Assembly: GCA_963971305.1 (NCBI GenBank)
Contig: OZ020303.1
Coordinates: forward strand, 17,791,184 to 17,855,183
Length of the DNA stretch: 64,000 bases
Origin: Arcuatula senhousia
Taxonomy: Eukaryota; Mollusca; Bivalvia; Mytilida; Mytilidae
Reading direction: 5' to 3'
The translations under genes and the position numbers were made by a program. Below the pieces are notes generated by a model. That model was given only the letters and a program-made list of their open reading frames with translations. It made no database searches and had not been told where the DNA came from. This document shows, piece after piece, positions 1 to 9,251 of this stretch (positions are counted from its first letter, which is position 1; each line of letters opens with the position of its first letter).

Positions 1-215
1 AAAATACAAAAAAGAACATTTTCAATTATTTTCATCAACACGAAGATGTTAAGTATGGAGCATAGGCAGTAGGACCCTTGGTACTACACCAATCGTATTT
101 TTACGTTGCAGTTGCCCCATAGCTATCCGTAACTTTTACGTCAATGATCAAAATGTCGCAAAATGGCAAAAATCTCTAAAAAAACAAACAAAAAAAACTG
201 AGATTTACATGCTAT
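1..215. other. Left flank, no gene seen
   Basis: AT-rich sequence before the retrotransposon. I see no coding exon, RNA gene or clear repeat in it. Confidence 0.5.
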
Positions 216-235
216 TTTTATAGCAATAAATACGA

Positions 236-376
236 TACCTTTATAAATTTAGATATGATCACCTGCTTGCAGTCTTGTTATCGGAAACCACTCCACCATC
301 AAAAACTGAACTACCTTCTTGCCCCTCACCACACTGACCTGCGCACTCCCCGACTTCCGGTGGTCATCTATTCTTT
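236..376 (+). repeat. Left inverted terminal repeat of the DIRS-like element
   Basis: Perfect inverted match over 141 bp to 5771-5911. The outermost 38 bp (219-256) also pair with 5617-5654. Confidence 0.93.
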
Positions 377-776
377 TTCCGCTTTGCGTGATTGCAGTCG
401 CTTTCCACGAGGAGTGAAAAAATTTCAAATTTTCAATTCAATTGTGAATTATTGTAAGTTAATACGCTCCCGAAGGGAGCGATAATGGTAGAAATGTCAA
501 TATTCTAGTTGTACTATGGGCTCAATTTTTCTTCAACGTCCGGTTAAGCACGCGCGGTTTACCGGACTTTCTGTGTCTTTTTAACGCTTTTTTCTTTGAA
601 ACTTTCTGACGTCACTAAACGCACACAGGACCCACAAGAAAAGCTAGTTTGTTTTTATTTTCGAATATTTCAATTAATTGCCCAATAAACATTTGAAAAC
701 TTATTTTAGCTTGTCCAAGATATTTAAGGATACGTTCAAACTTCGGGAGCGTCTCAGGTTTAACCTGCATCATATT

Positions 777-2579
777 ATGGAAGAAATGGCAAATACAGGT
801 GAGATGGGTATTAGTAGAAGCCCCGCTGCCCCCTTTATTGCCACCCAGAATGATTATTGGGACTCTATTGATGCTAGGAGTATGTCCATTGACCCAGTTT
901 TAGAGTCCGACCCTTTTTTGTCAGTAGTGAACGAGGAATCTCCAGTTAATCATGGAATTCCTCGTCCGGTTAGTCAGACGGGTCAATTAAGAGCCGCAGC
1001 TACGGTTTCTAGACCTCCGTGTAGCTCTTCAGTGTCATTGAATATGACTTCTCTTCCTGAGTCTTTTCCAGCTGGTAACAGGAGAGATGTTTTTAGCAGG
1101 ACAAGGTGGCCTTCCAATTATCCTTATCCACCTATGTACCCCATGATGCCCCCCTTTGACCCCTATGCTTCTCAGTCTGTGTGGTCGGGTCAGGGGTTTA
1201 CACCCAAACCTAGTGTTGGCTTGGAATCTTCAACTAGTGAAGATATCAAGTCTTTGGTTACCTCAGTGCATAAGTTGGAGGCATGCCTGAATGCTAAATT
1301 TCTGGCAGTGGAGCGTAGGCTTGACATAATAGAAAGTAAGTCTGCTGCGCCCTCTGGTCAGGGTTCCAGTGTCCAGTCAGATCCTCAGCCCACTCCTGTT
1401 ATTAGAGTGGATGAGGTAGATGACTCAGTCTCTTTGGCTCCTAGGAGTCAAGAGGCTACTTTTCTTAGTGACGATGCTCGGTCACCAGGTGAGTTGGTGT
1501 CCTCAGAAGATGAAGGTACTACTCCAGCTCAAGGTGAAGAAATGGAAAAGGAGGTAAGTTCAGAACAGGTCCCTTCTGAGAATCTCTCTCTCAAAGCTAA
1601 GGTGTATGCCCTCCGGAGGGATTTGTCTGGTCCTGACTCTTTTGCTTCTCCTCCTAGGAAGTCTTCGAAGCCTTCTGACTTTCAGTCCTGTTCTGGTCTT
1701 GTGAAGGATTCTTCTAAAACTTACTTTACTTTTCCAGAGTCCAGTCATTTCAAAGCTGCCCTTGAAAATGTCAATTCTCAGCTTTCTCAAGATGTGTCTT
1801 CGACTAGGTCTGCCAACTCAGTTAAACAGCATCTAGCCTTTAGCACCTCCTCCTTTCCTGGTAAAGTCCGAATGAAATATTTCGAGTTACATGAATCTTC
1901 TCTTGGAAAGAGTTTACCTGTACTTGATAAGAGTTTTTCTAGTCTGCTAGGTGCGAAGAGTTCAGAGACTGTTAAACTTCCTCAGGCAGCATATAGCAGA
2001 ACTGAAAATAATCTCAGAGGTGTTTCCCAGATTCTCCAGACTGCTGAGCATTTCTTAGCTGCAGCAGGGGCCTCCTTGAAGGATAAAGGCGAAGAATTTA
2101 ATGATCTTAGGTCTTTTCTCCTCCAGGTTGATAGATGTCTTTGTGCCTCCCAGCTATTGAATCTTGGCACCATTGCCAACTTGACTTTAGCTAGGAGACA
2201 AGAAGTTCTTGAGAAATCCTCTATTTCTGAAGTGTTGAAGGATTCCTTATTATATTCTCCATTACATCAGGAACAGTTGTTTGGTATGTCTCTGAGTAAG
2301 CTTCAAGATGAGCTTCACAAAGAGCCTCCTACAGTTAAGGTAGATGTTCAGCTTAACAATGATGGTGCTAGGCGGGTCACTTGCTCTACTAAACCTAATA
2401 TTAATAGTAATCAAGGGCCCGTCAGACCTGGTGGTTCGTTTTCTAACTTTTCTCAGTCCTCTCAGTCAGGTACAAGAAATCTGAAGAGGGGTAATGAGAA
2501 TAAGTCTTACTCTGGTTCTTCGGGTTCTTCCAATTATAAGAAACCCAAAGTTGCCAAGGGTAAGAAGTCACAGCATTGA
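777..2579 (+). CDS. DIRS-like ORF1, gag-like protein
   Basis: Open frame of 600 residues from the first in-frame ATG at 777; the frame is open further upstream, to about 678, but without an ATG. The protein is Ser/Pro-rich with low-complexity stretches in the first 300 residues. It has a helical-looking middle and a basic Gly/Ser/Lys-rich tail that could bind nucleic acid. No zinc knuckle is visible. In DIRS elements the first ORF is the presumed nucleocapsid-like protein; that role is inferred from position, not from a domain hit. It overlaps the RT frame by 86 bases (2494-2579). Confidence 0.75.
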   Translation: MEEMANTGEMGISRSPAAPFIATQNDYWDSIDARSMSIDPVLESDPFLSVVNEESPVNHGIPRPVSQTGQLRAAATVSRPPCSSSVSLNMTSLPESFPAGNRRDVFSRTRWPSNYPYPPMYPMMPPFDPYASQSVWSGQGFTPKPSVGLESSTSEDIKSLVTSVHKLEACLNAKFLAVERRLDIIESKSAAPSGQGSSVQSDPQPTPVIRVDEVDDSVSLAPRSQEATFLSDDARSPGELVSSEDEGTTPAQGEEMEKEVSSEQVPSENLSLKAKVYALRRDLSGPDSFASPPRKSSKPSDFQSCSGLVKDSSKTYFTFPESSHFKAALENVNSQLSQDVSSTRSANSVKQHLAFSTSSFPGKVRMKYFELHESSLGKSLPVLDKSFSSLLGAKSSETVKLPQAAYSRTENNLRGVSQILQTAEHFLAAAGASLKDKGEEFNDLRSFLLQVDRCLCASQLLNLGTIANLTLARRQEVLEKSSISEVLKDSLLYSPLHQEQLFGMSLSKLQDELHKEPPTVKVDVQLNNDGARRVTCSTKPNINSNQGPVRPGGSFSNFSQSSQSGTRNLKRGNENKSYSGSSGSSNYKKPKVAKGKKSQH

Positions 2580-4698
2580 TGTCTCCCCCCCTCTAGTAAC
2601 ACAGGTAAGTCTTCCCGCAGCAGAGGTTTTTCCCTATCCTCTTCCTCATATTCCTGTGGGGGGACGTCTGGCCCATTTTCTTCCTCAGTGGTCTCTAGTT
2701 ACTTCAGACAAATGGGTTCTTTCTGTGTTACGGAGGGGTCTGGAACTTCAGTTCCAAGAGCAACCCCCTCTTTCTTCTGTTCCTCTAGACTTGTCAAGGA
2801 CAAGGGATCCTCAGAAGAATCTTCTCTTACAAGAAGAAGTGTCCCTTCTTTTACAAAAGAATGTGCTAGAAGTGGTCAGTCTTCCTCTAGGTTGGGGGTT
2901 TTATTCACGTCTCTTTCTTGTTCCGAAAAAGAATACAGAGAAAATGAGACCGGTGTTAGATTTGTCCTTCCTGAATCAGTATCTGGTGGTTCCACATTTC
3001 AAGATGGAAACCAACAGATCAATCAGGTCTTCTATTCACACGGGAATGTGGACTACCTCTCTAGATCTGACAGATGCGTATTTCCACATTCCCATTGCTC
3101 CAGCCTTTCGCAAATTTCTCAGGTTGGTTTGGGACGGCAAAGTTTATGCTTTCAAGGCAATGCCTTTCGGCCTATCTACAGCGCCGCTGGTTTTCACAAA
3201 AATTTTCCAAGCTGTAGTGGCTCATCTTCATGCCCAATCTATTTTTATCCACTCGTATCTGGACGATTCTCTGATCAAGAACAACTCTATTTCTCTTCTA
3301 GATCAGCACACTCATTCAGTCATCCATCTACTGCTGAGTTTGGGTTTCCTTATTTCATGGAAAAAGTCAGAAATAGTTCCCAGCCAGAATTTCATTTTCC
3401 TGGGCGAGCTTTTTCTGACAGATCAGGGAATAGTTCGTCCTCCGGAAGAGAAGTATTTGAAACTCAGAGACCTTTTGCTTCAGTTTCTCAATTCCAAGCA
3501 AGTGTCAGCACGCCAATTTCTTCAGTTGATTGGTTTTCTGATTTCTCTCATGGATATTGTTCCTTTGGGCCGTCTTCATGTCCGTCCCTTACAGTGGTAT
3601 CTTCTGGAATTTTGGGTGCCAGCCTCTCAACATTGGGAAGCAGTCATTCCAATTCTTCCCAGAGTTTATCCACATCTCCAGTGGTGGTTGAATGGGGACA
3701 ATGTCCTAAAGGGTTGTCCTCTAGATCCACCGATTCCTTCAATGACTTTGTATACAGACGCATCCCTGACAGGTTGGGGAGCTACCCTCGAAGGCAGGTT
3801 TGTGTCAGGTCTGTGGTCCCCTCTTCAGCTAGAAGAACACATAAACCTTTTAGAAATGAGAGCTGTTCTGCTAGCTTTGAGACATTTCCAAGTTTTTCTT
3901 CAAGGTCAGGCTCTGATGATAGCTACAGACAATACGACAGTTGTAGCCTATCTTCAGAACCAGGGAGGAACGCATTCTCACTCTCTTTATCTTCTTTGCA
4001 AAGTAATCCTATTGCTTTGTCAAGCTTTAGACATTCATTTGTCAGTGAGGCATGTGCCAGGCAATCTGAATGTAATAGCAGATGCCCTGTCCAGGTCTGC
4101 TCTGCCAGTGAATACAGAGTGGGAGTTACATCCAGCAGTGTTTCAGGAGATTTGTTGTATATGGGATCGTCCCCACTTAGATCTGTTTGCCACGCAGCTG
4201 AACTGCAAACTTCCAACCTTTGTGTCCCCAGTTCCAGACAACAAAGCCTTTGCAGTAGACGCAATGTCAATCAGTTGGAAAGGGATGTTTTGTTACATGT
4301 TTCCCCCCTTTCGTCTTCTTCGAAGAATTCTCTACAAGATTCAAACAGATTCTTGCAAGAGCATTCTTATTGCTCCAGCGTGGCCAAAACAGTCGTGGTT
4401 CCCAGATCTTCTCCATCTTTGTTGTGCGAGACCTCTTCTTCTTCCCCTCAGGGAAGATCTGTTGTCTCAGTTCAAGGGCAGAAAACTTCATCAGGGTCTA
4501 CACAATCTTCATCTTCACGCCTGGTTATTGTCGGGGAATCCCTCAGAAAGGAGGGCTTTTCTGAGCGAGCAGCCAGACGAATTTCGTCTTCAGTCAGGAA
4601 ATCTACAGGAGCCATTTATGACTCAAAATGGTCAATTTTCTGTTCTTGGTGTCGTAGTAGGGAAATTGATCCTGTCTCAGTCTCTGTACAACAACTAG
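2494..4698 (+). CDS. DIRS-like ORF2: reverse transcriptase, RNase H and C-terminal methyltransferase-like region
   Basis: 734-residue open frame. The reverse transcriptase occupies roughly residues 110-310: the palm aspartate is in SLDLTDAYFHIP, the fingers motif is KMRPVLDLS and the catalytic YLDD is at residues 255-258 (base 3256). RNase H follows: TDAS with D422, then LLEMRA, ATDNTT and IADALSR supply the acidic residues. After it comes a conserved block with LDLFATQLN, FPPF and LIAPAWPKQSW. This is the region of DIRS elements often described as a DAM-like methyltransferase; whether it is catalytic is not shown. The product would make DNA from the element RNA. The frame ends inside the recombinase frame (overlap of about 200 bp), the usual DIRS arrangement. 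Confidence 0.92.
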   Translation: MRISLTLVLRVLPIIRNPKLPRVRSHSIDVSPPLVTQVSLPAAEVFPYPLPHIPVGGRLAHFLPQWSLVTSDKWVLSVLRRGLELQFQEQPPLSSVPLDLSRTRDPQKNLLLQEEVSLLLQKNVLEVVSLPLGWGFYSRLFLVPKKNTEKMRPVLDLSFLNQYLVVPHFKMETNRSIRSSIHTGMWTTSLDLTDAYFHIPIAPAFRKFLRLVWDGKVYAFKAMPFGLSTAPLVFTKIFQAVVAHLHAQSIFIHSYLDDSLIKNNSISLLDQHTHSVIHLLLSLGFLISWKKSEIVPSQNFIFLGELFLTDQGIVRPPEEKYLKLRDLLLQFLNSKQVSARQFLQLIGFLISLMDIVPLGRLHVRPLQWYLLEFWVPASQHWEAVIPILPRVYPHLQWWLNGDNVLKGCPLDPPIPSMTLYTDASLTGWGATLEGRFVSGLWSPLQLEEHINLLEMRAVLLALRHFQVFLQGQALMIATDNTTVVAYLQNQGGTHSHSLYLLCKVILLLCQALDIHLSVRHVPGNLNVIADALSRSALPVNTEWELHPAVFQEICCIWDRPHLDLFATQLNCKLPTFVSPVPDNKAFAVDAMSISWKGMFCYMFPPFRLLRRILYKIQTDSCKSILIAPAWPKQSWFPDLLHLCCARPLLLPLREDLLSQFKGRKLHQGLHNLHLHAWLLSGNPSERRAFLSEQPDEFRLQSGNLQEPFMTQNGQFSVLGVVVGKLILSQSLYNN

Positions 4699-5609
4699 CT
4701 GACTTTTTTGTCTATCTGTTCGAGGACAAAGGTTATTCTCCTTCTACAATAAAGGGTTATCGTTCTGCTTTATCTAGAACTATTTCTCTTTTAGGGGGTC
4801 CTGATTTTGGTAAAAATGAAGTTCTTTCTCGTATGATTAAAAACTTTGGTTTGGAGCGTCCAAGGCAACGTAGATTAGTGCCCTCATGGAATCTAGCCTT
4901 AGTTTTAAAGTCTTTGCAGTTTCCCCCTTATGAACCTTTGTCAACAACATCTTTCAAGTTTCTGACCTTTAAGTGTTGTTTTCTACTGGCTTTAGCTTCG
5001 GGCCGCAGACGAAGTGAAATTCATGCTCTGTCTGTTGCAGACTCTTGCATTCGTTTTGCAGCAGACAAATCATCTGTGACGCTTCTGACAGATCCTTCTT
5101 TTTTAGCAAAGAATCAGTTGTCAGATAAAGGGTCTGGACCTATTTTTATTCCTGCTCTACCAGCTTCAGCTGGTAATCAGGATTTGTGTCCGGTTCGTAC
5201 TCTGCTGAAATATTTGTCAATTTCAGCTCCTCTTAGACCCCCTGGTTCTTCTAGACTTTTTATACCTATTAAAAAAGGTCTAGTGGACATTTCAGCTAAG
5301 ACTATTTCTTCTTGGCTTTGTCAGACAGTGAAGTTTGCATACTTGTCTTCTTCTCAAGATGTTTTAGCTTCTTTACAAGTAAGAGCACATGAAATCAGAG
5401 CTTTATCTTGTTCTTGGGCTATATTCAATTCCTCCTCTATGTCGGAAATCATGTCCGCTGGTTTTTGGAGATCAGATAACAGTTTTTACAACTACTACCT
5501 TCGCTCTATGCCCCTTCATAGTGACAATTTGTATTCTCTTGGGCCTCTGGTTTCTGCGCAAAGAGTTGTTTTCCCTCCTCGTTCTCAGGGGGATTCAGCT
5601 CTACTTTAA
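4500..5609 (+). CDS. DIRS-like ORF3: tyrosine recombinase
   Basis: The frame is open from 2688, but before about 4500 it only shadows the RT frame. Recognisable protein starts near 4500, so the start given is approximate and no ATG marks it. An N-terminal core-binding domain (WSIFCSWC, YSPSTIKGYRSALSR) precedes the catalytic domain. Catalytic candidates are the first Arg in SGRRRSEIHALS (about base 5000), the H-x-x-R motif in AHEIRALS (about 5387-5410) and the nucleophilic Tyr in FYNYYLRSM (about 5487-5510). The enzyme would integrate the circular DNA intermediate without duplicating the target. Translation probably needs frameshifting, re-initiation or splicing from the upstream ORF. Confidence 0.9.
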   Translation, partial: TQSSSSRLVIVGESLRKEGFSERAARRISSSVRKSTGAIYDSKWSIFCSWCRSREIDPVSVSVQQLADFFVYLFEDKGYSPSTIKGYRSALSRTISLLGGPDFGKNEVLSRMIKNFGLERPRQRRLVPSWNLALVLKSLQFPPYEPLSTTSFKFLTFKCCFLLALASGRRRSEIHALSVADSCIRFAADKSSVTLLTDPSFLAKNQLSDKGSGPIFIPALPASAGNQDLCPVRTLLKYLSISAPLRPPGSSRLFIPIKKGLVDISAKTISSWLCQTVKFAYLSSSQDVLASLQVRAHEIRALSCSWAIFNSSSMSEIMSAGFWRSDNSFYNYYLRSMPLHSDNLYSLGPLVSAQRVVFPPRSQGDSALL

Positions 5610-5616
5610 ATTCTGT

Positions 5617-5715
5617 ATATCTAAATTTATAAAGGTATCGTATTTATTGCTATAAAATGTAAATTTTTAATATTTAAAATTTGATTTTAGTATATAAATA
5701 CTTACCTTTATAAAT
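5617..5715 (+). repeat. Internal complementary region of the DIRS-like element
   Basis: Bases 5617-5654 are the complement of the left terminus and 5658-5715 the perfect complement of the right terminus (5899-5956). In the DIRS model this segment bridges the two cDNA ends during circle formation. Confidence 0.9.
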
Positions 5716-5770
5716 CAGAGGTCCCGACCCCCCTCCCCTTCATCCCCCTTTTCTTGACTTTTTGTTTGTC

Positions 5771-5956
5771 AAAGAATAGATGACCACCGGAAGTCGGGGA
5801 GTGCGCAGGTCAGTGTGGTGAGGGGCAAGAAGGTAGTTCAGTTTTTGATGGTGGAGTGGTTTCCGATAACAAGACTGCAAGCAGGTGATCATATCTAAAT
5901 TTATAAAGGTAAGTATTTATATACTAAAATCAAATTTTAAATATTAAAAATTTACA
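5771..5956 (-). repeat. Right inverted terminal repeat of the DIRS-like element
   Basis: 5771-5911 is the perfect inverted copy of 236-376. 5899-5956 is the extra right-end sequence mirrored in the internal complementary region. Confidence 0.93.
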
Positions 5957-6417
5957 GTTTCTAACTTACTTGCGAACCTCCCTTTAAGTAACCTTAGCAA
6001 AGTTTAGAGTAAGTTTAAATATGTGATGATATGTATTTTGAGGCAGGTTTAACCACAGCATAGACCTGAATATTTAATAGATTTGCAACTTGTTAATTGT
6101 CCAGTATATGTGCGGCCGTATATGTGTGGAAATATCACTGGTTTATAAATGAGAGTTTGTTTATTTTGCTAACTACTTTTATGCCTTTCTATGGAATCAA
6201 TCAGAATAAATTGCATTAAACAGAGAAAAGATTAAGGAACGTCTGTATTAAAGTTTCATTTAATTTGATTGATGAATAAACTTTTTGTGACAATTTAAAG
6301 TGGAAACTTTACAAAAATTTTGTGAAATATTGTATTTTCATGAAAACCCGGGTAGCATGGGCTCTTTTGATACTCCTCTAAAGTGCTCAAGGTTGGGGCT
6401 CCTCATGGGGGGTACCA
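5957..6417. other. Intergenic, no gene seen
   Basis: AT-rich spacer between the DIRS-like element and the next repeat. No coding exon or RNA gene was recognised. Confidence 0.5.
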
Positions 6418-6620
6418 GGAATCAAGTAATCAGCATTTGTTTTGCCAAAGTAATCAAATAATCATTTATTTTTTTAGAAATGTAATCAAAAACTTTTTCC
6501 CAATGGAAATCAAGTAATCAATAATTCTAACCTTGGTAATCTAATAATCATTAAATATTTGCTCTTGTAATCAAGTAATCACCTTTAAATTGGCCTGGGA
6601 ATCATGTAATCAAAAACCAC
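6418..6620. repeat. Degenerate short repeat, AATCAAGTAATC type
   Basis: A motif close to AATCAAGTAATC recurs many times at irregular spacing, with substitutions. It looks like an old simple or satellite-like repeat; no gene is seen. Confidence 0.6.
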
Positions 6621-6784
6621 ATGAGAAGGCAAAAGGTTATAAAAGTTATTTCATCACATGAAAAATCTCAAAACATTTAAGAATGGCTGTAAAAAAGAAT
6701 CATGTAAAAATCTTTAATGGTTTTTGAGATATTACAGTATTAATATGAGGCAGGTAAAACCTGTTTCAATTAATTAATTTTTTT

Positions 6785-7005
6785 GTTTGTTCAAAAATAA
6801 AAACAAACTAGCTTTTCTTGTGGGTTACGTGAGCGTTTAATGACGTCTAAAATTTTCAAAGATAAAAACGTTAAAAAGACGTCGAAAGTTCGGGAAAACA
6901 AGCGCGTGCTATACCGGACGTTGAAGGAAAATTCAGCTCATAGTACAACTAAAATATTGACATTTCTACCATTATAGCTCCCTTCGGGAGCGTATAAAGT
7001 TGTAC
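6785..7005 (-). mobile_element. Diverged fragment of the DIRS-like element leader, inverted
   Basis: The reverse complement aligns with bases 455-670, the leader upstream of DIRS ORF1, including the short hairpin CGCTCCCGAAGGGAGCG and the stretch before the gag ORF. Many substitutions separate the two (I estimate 80-85% identity by eye), so this is an older copy of a related element and not part of the intact one. Confidence 0.75.
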
Positions 7006-7379
7006 ATTTCAAATTGTTTATTTTGTAGGAAATCTCGTTTCTTTGCATGAGATATTGTGAGATTTCATCAAATTGCAAATCTGTCTATATACAGGTCTAT
7101 GACCACAGGCACTTGTTGACTCTCAAAAAATAGGGGTAGTATGTATAAAGTGGGATAAAAAGTTAAGATTACATTGCTTTTTGAAAATCCATGAAATAAA
7201 GCTGCGGAAAATCCCATTTTCGAAATTCTCGCCACGCGTTTCCACAGTGCTATCAAAATTTTCTGGGGAGAACACTGCTGTGCACCAATACCACAAGGTC
7301 TTGTTGTTGGATTTGAATTATTTCATAATTTATTGAGCTTATTTTTTTAAATGCTGACCCACACTCAATCATCAAGACG
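7006..7379. other. Intergenic, no gene seen
   Basis: No coding exon or repeat recognised. It contains a half-site of the GACCTGTATATAG-type sequence that occurs as a perfect palindrome at 56735-56762. Confidence 0.4.
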
Positions 7380-8090
7380 GACGCCTGATGTTACTCTGAT
7401 CGACAAGGCTTGTCATACTAACCCAAACCCTAATGAATGCTAACCTTAACCTGATGGTTGAGGCAGCTCCCTGATGCTACCCTGATAGTCGAGATGGCTC
7501 CCTTAAGCTACCCTGATCATCAAGGCAGCTCCCTGATGCTACCTTGATCGTCTAGGCGGCTCACTGATGCTAACCTGATTGTTGAGGACGCTCCTTGAAG
7601 CTTACCTGATCGTCGAGGCAGCTCCCTGATACTACCCTGATCAGATCATAGTGGCAACTCTGATGCTACCCTGATCATCGAGGCGGCTCGCTGCTGCTAC
7701 CCTGATTGTTGAGGTGGCTCTCTGATGCTACCCTGATTGTCTAGGGGCCCTTTGATGCTAATCTGATCTTCAAGACAGCTCTGGGGGCCTGGGTGGCCAA
7801 GTGGTCTAAGGCACTGGTTTAAATACCACACTAATGATCACTAGCTAATCACCTCTCAGCTGGTGTTTTCGAGTCCTGTTTGTATTTAACAAAAAAGGGA
7901 CTTTCCCAAATGTATGTGATTAGGTTTGTCAGTACCTGCCCAAGGTCCGTGGTTTCCTTCTGGTACTCCAGTTTTCTCCACCATTAAAACTGACCGCCCT
8001 ACATGGCCCATGTGCGTCGATAAAGGGCGTTAAACGCCAACACTCACACACACTCAAGACGGCTCTCTGATGCTAACCTGATGATCATTA
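7380..8090 (+). repeat. 31-bp minisatellite, interrupted by a SINE
   Basis: About a dozen imperfect units of about 31 bp, of the form GCTCCCTGATGCTACCCTGA followed by a TCGTCGAGGCG-like half, run from about 7380 to 7782. One more unit follows the SINE at 8054-8090. Units differ at several positions, so the array is old. Confidence 0.85.
7783..8053 (+). mobile_element. tRNA-derived SINE
   Basis: The head is tRNA-like, with A box TGGCCAAGTGG matching the RNA polymerase III consensus and a weaker B box in TTTTCGAGTCC. The body contains GGTACTCCAGTTTTCTCCACC and a 3' end AAAGGGCGTTAAACGCCAA followed by a short CA-type tail. It is flanked by a 13-bp duplication, TCAAGAC(A/G)GCTCT, at 7770-7782 and 8054-8066. 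Mollusc V-SINE families such as RUDI are the natural comparison, but I cannot assign the family without a search. Confidence 0.8.
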
Positions 8091-8099
8091 ATTAAAACC

Positions 8100-9240
8100 G
8101 GGCTGTACAAATAGTGACATTCTTGCTTAGACTTTATTTTATTATGGTTTTCGTTCCTGTCATAATTTTCATTATTATTAATATGTTTGTAGCTTGGATA
8201 GTTTACAATAATTTTAAGCAAAACTGAGTATTTTCGTTCTTTAGAAAAAAAAAAACTAGTATTCGTATCATCTTACTATTGCACTTTAACGTTCCATTAT
8301 CATCGAATAATAGCATTACCATTGACAACCATTGTAACATACCGACCGCTTCGGCCAGAACATGGCACTTCCGTGGACCATCGGGGTACCGAGTCTTACA
8401 TATATAGTTGGGTATTGATTGAAATTTTCAAATTGACCACTTATACAAAGCTGTATCTAAATGAGAAAGTTTGTATATTAACACACTAGAACCAGAAACA
8501 TTTCCAGACATCTAAATCTATACAAGCTCTTGGTATTTTACAAAAAACAACAAATAGTAAAACAAAGGTACCGTGCTATTACACCTGTTCTGTGTATAGC
8601 ACAGGTGGCAAATAGGCCTGCAGCAGAGCCTAGCTTGTTGTAAGAGGCAACTAAGGAGCTTGGGATTTCGGACATCGGGTAAGTGCTCAGTCCACAGATC
8701 ATGTACCCTAGGTGGCTGAATAGGGTTGCCCTCGCTCACGGGGATTGTCGGGTCTTTAATACGGAAACCCTAACCGCTGACCATAGTAGGCCAAAGTGTG
8801 CAGAGAATGCCACTCTTCATGCAAGTAAAAGATCCCTTTGTGGACCTCCAATTAGTGCACCATATAGGCTAAATTGTCTATCCCTTCCCACTACTCCCCT
8901 TTTCCTGTGGTCTTCCAAATTGACTGTTCCTTTGTTTGCCACCCACTCCATTTTACCAATCTTAATTTTATCACTCTCTTCATGTTGTTAGATAACTTAT
9001 ATAGCGTTTTTTGGGTGTGAAACACCAATTTACTTGCTTACTTAAGATATCATATCCAGCATGCAGGAGCATGGTCTAAACACGAAACACAGTATTTATA
9101 AAAGTAAAAAAAAACAAATTGGGTGTTTCATTAATTTCTTTTTCAGTATGCATGGACAGTAGTTTTCAACAGATCAACATAATAAAAAAACATAGATATA
9201 TTTGAATACCTTATTTTATATTATTGTTTTATAGGAGACA
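8100..9240. other. Intergenic upstream of TRAPPC12, possible old repeat
   Basis: No coding exon was recognised. The 8600-9040 stretch has a SINE-like 3' end (TTTGGGTGTGAAACACCAAT) and may be an old interspersed repeat; this is weak. An acceptor-like TTTTATAG at about 9227-9234 lies 17 bases before the TRAPPC12 ATG, so a non-coding first exon probably lies further upstream. Confidence 0.4.
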
Positions 9241-9251
9241 GGTCATAAAGA

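Larger units (their letters stand above)
216..5956 (+). mobile_element. Full-length DIRS-like tyrosine-recombinase retrotransposon
   Basis: Three overlapping ORFs (gag-like, RT/RNase H, tyrosine recombinase) lie between inverted terminal repeats. Bases 236-376 are a perfect 141-bp inverted match of 5771-5911. Just after the last ORF, 5617-5654 is complementary to the left end (219-256), and it is followed at once by 5658-5715, a perfect complement of the right end (5899-5956). Adjacent complements of both termini are the internal complementary region that defines DIRS elements, and they fix the element ends at about 216 and 5956. No target-site duplication is evident, as expected for integration by a tyrosine recombinase. 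All three frames are open, so the copy looks young and possibly active. Ngaro elements, the sister group, have split direct repeats instead and are disfavoured. Confidence 0.93.

Noticed and set aside
2688..4499. Upstream part of the recombinase frame as a separate 600-residue protein
   Set aside because: It lies on the RT/RNase H coding sequence in another frame, is Ser-rich and shows no domain. It is a shadow frame.
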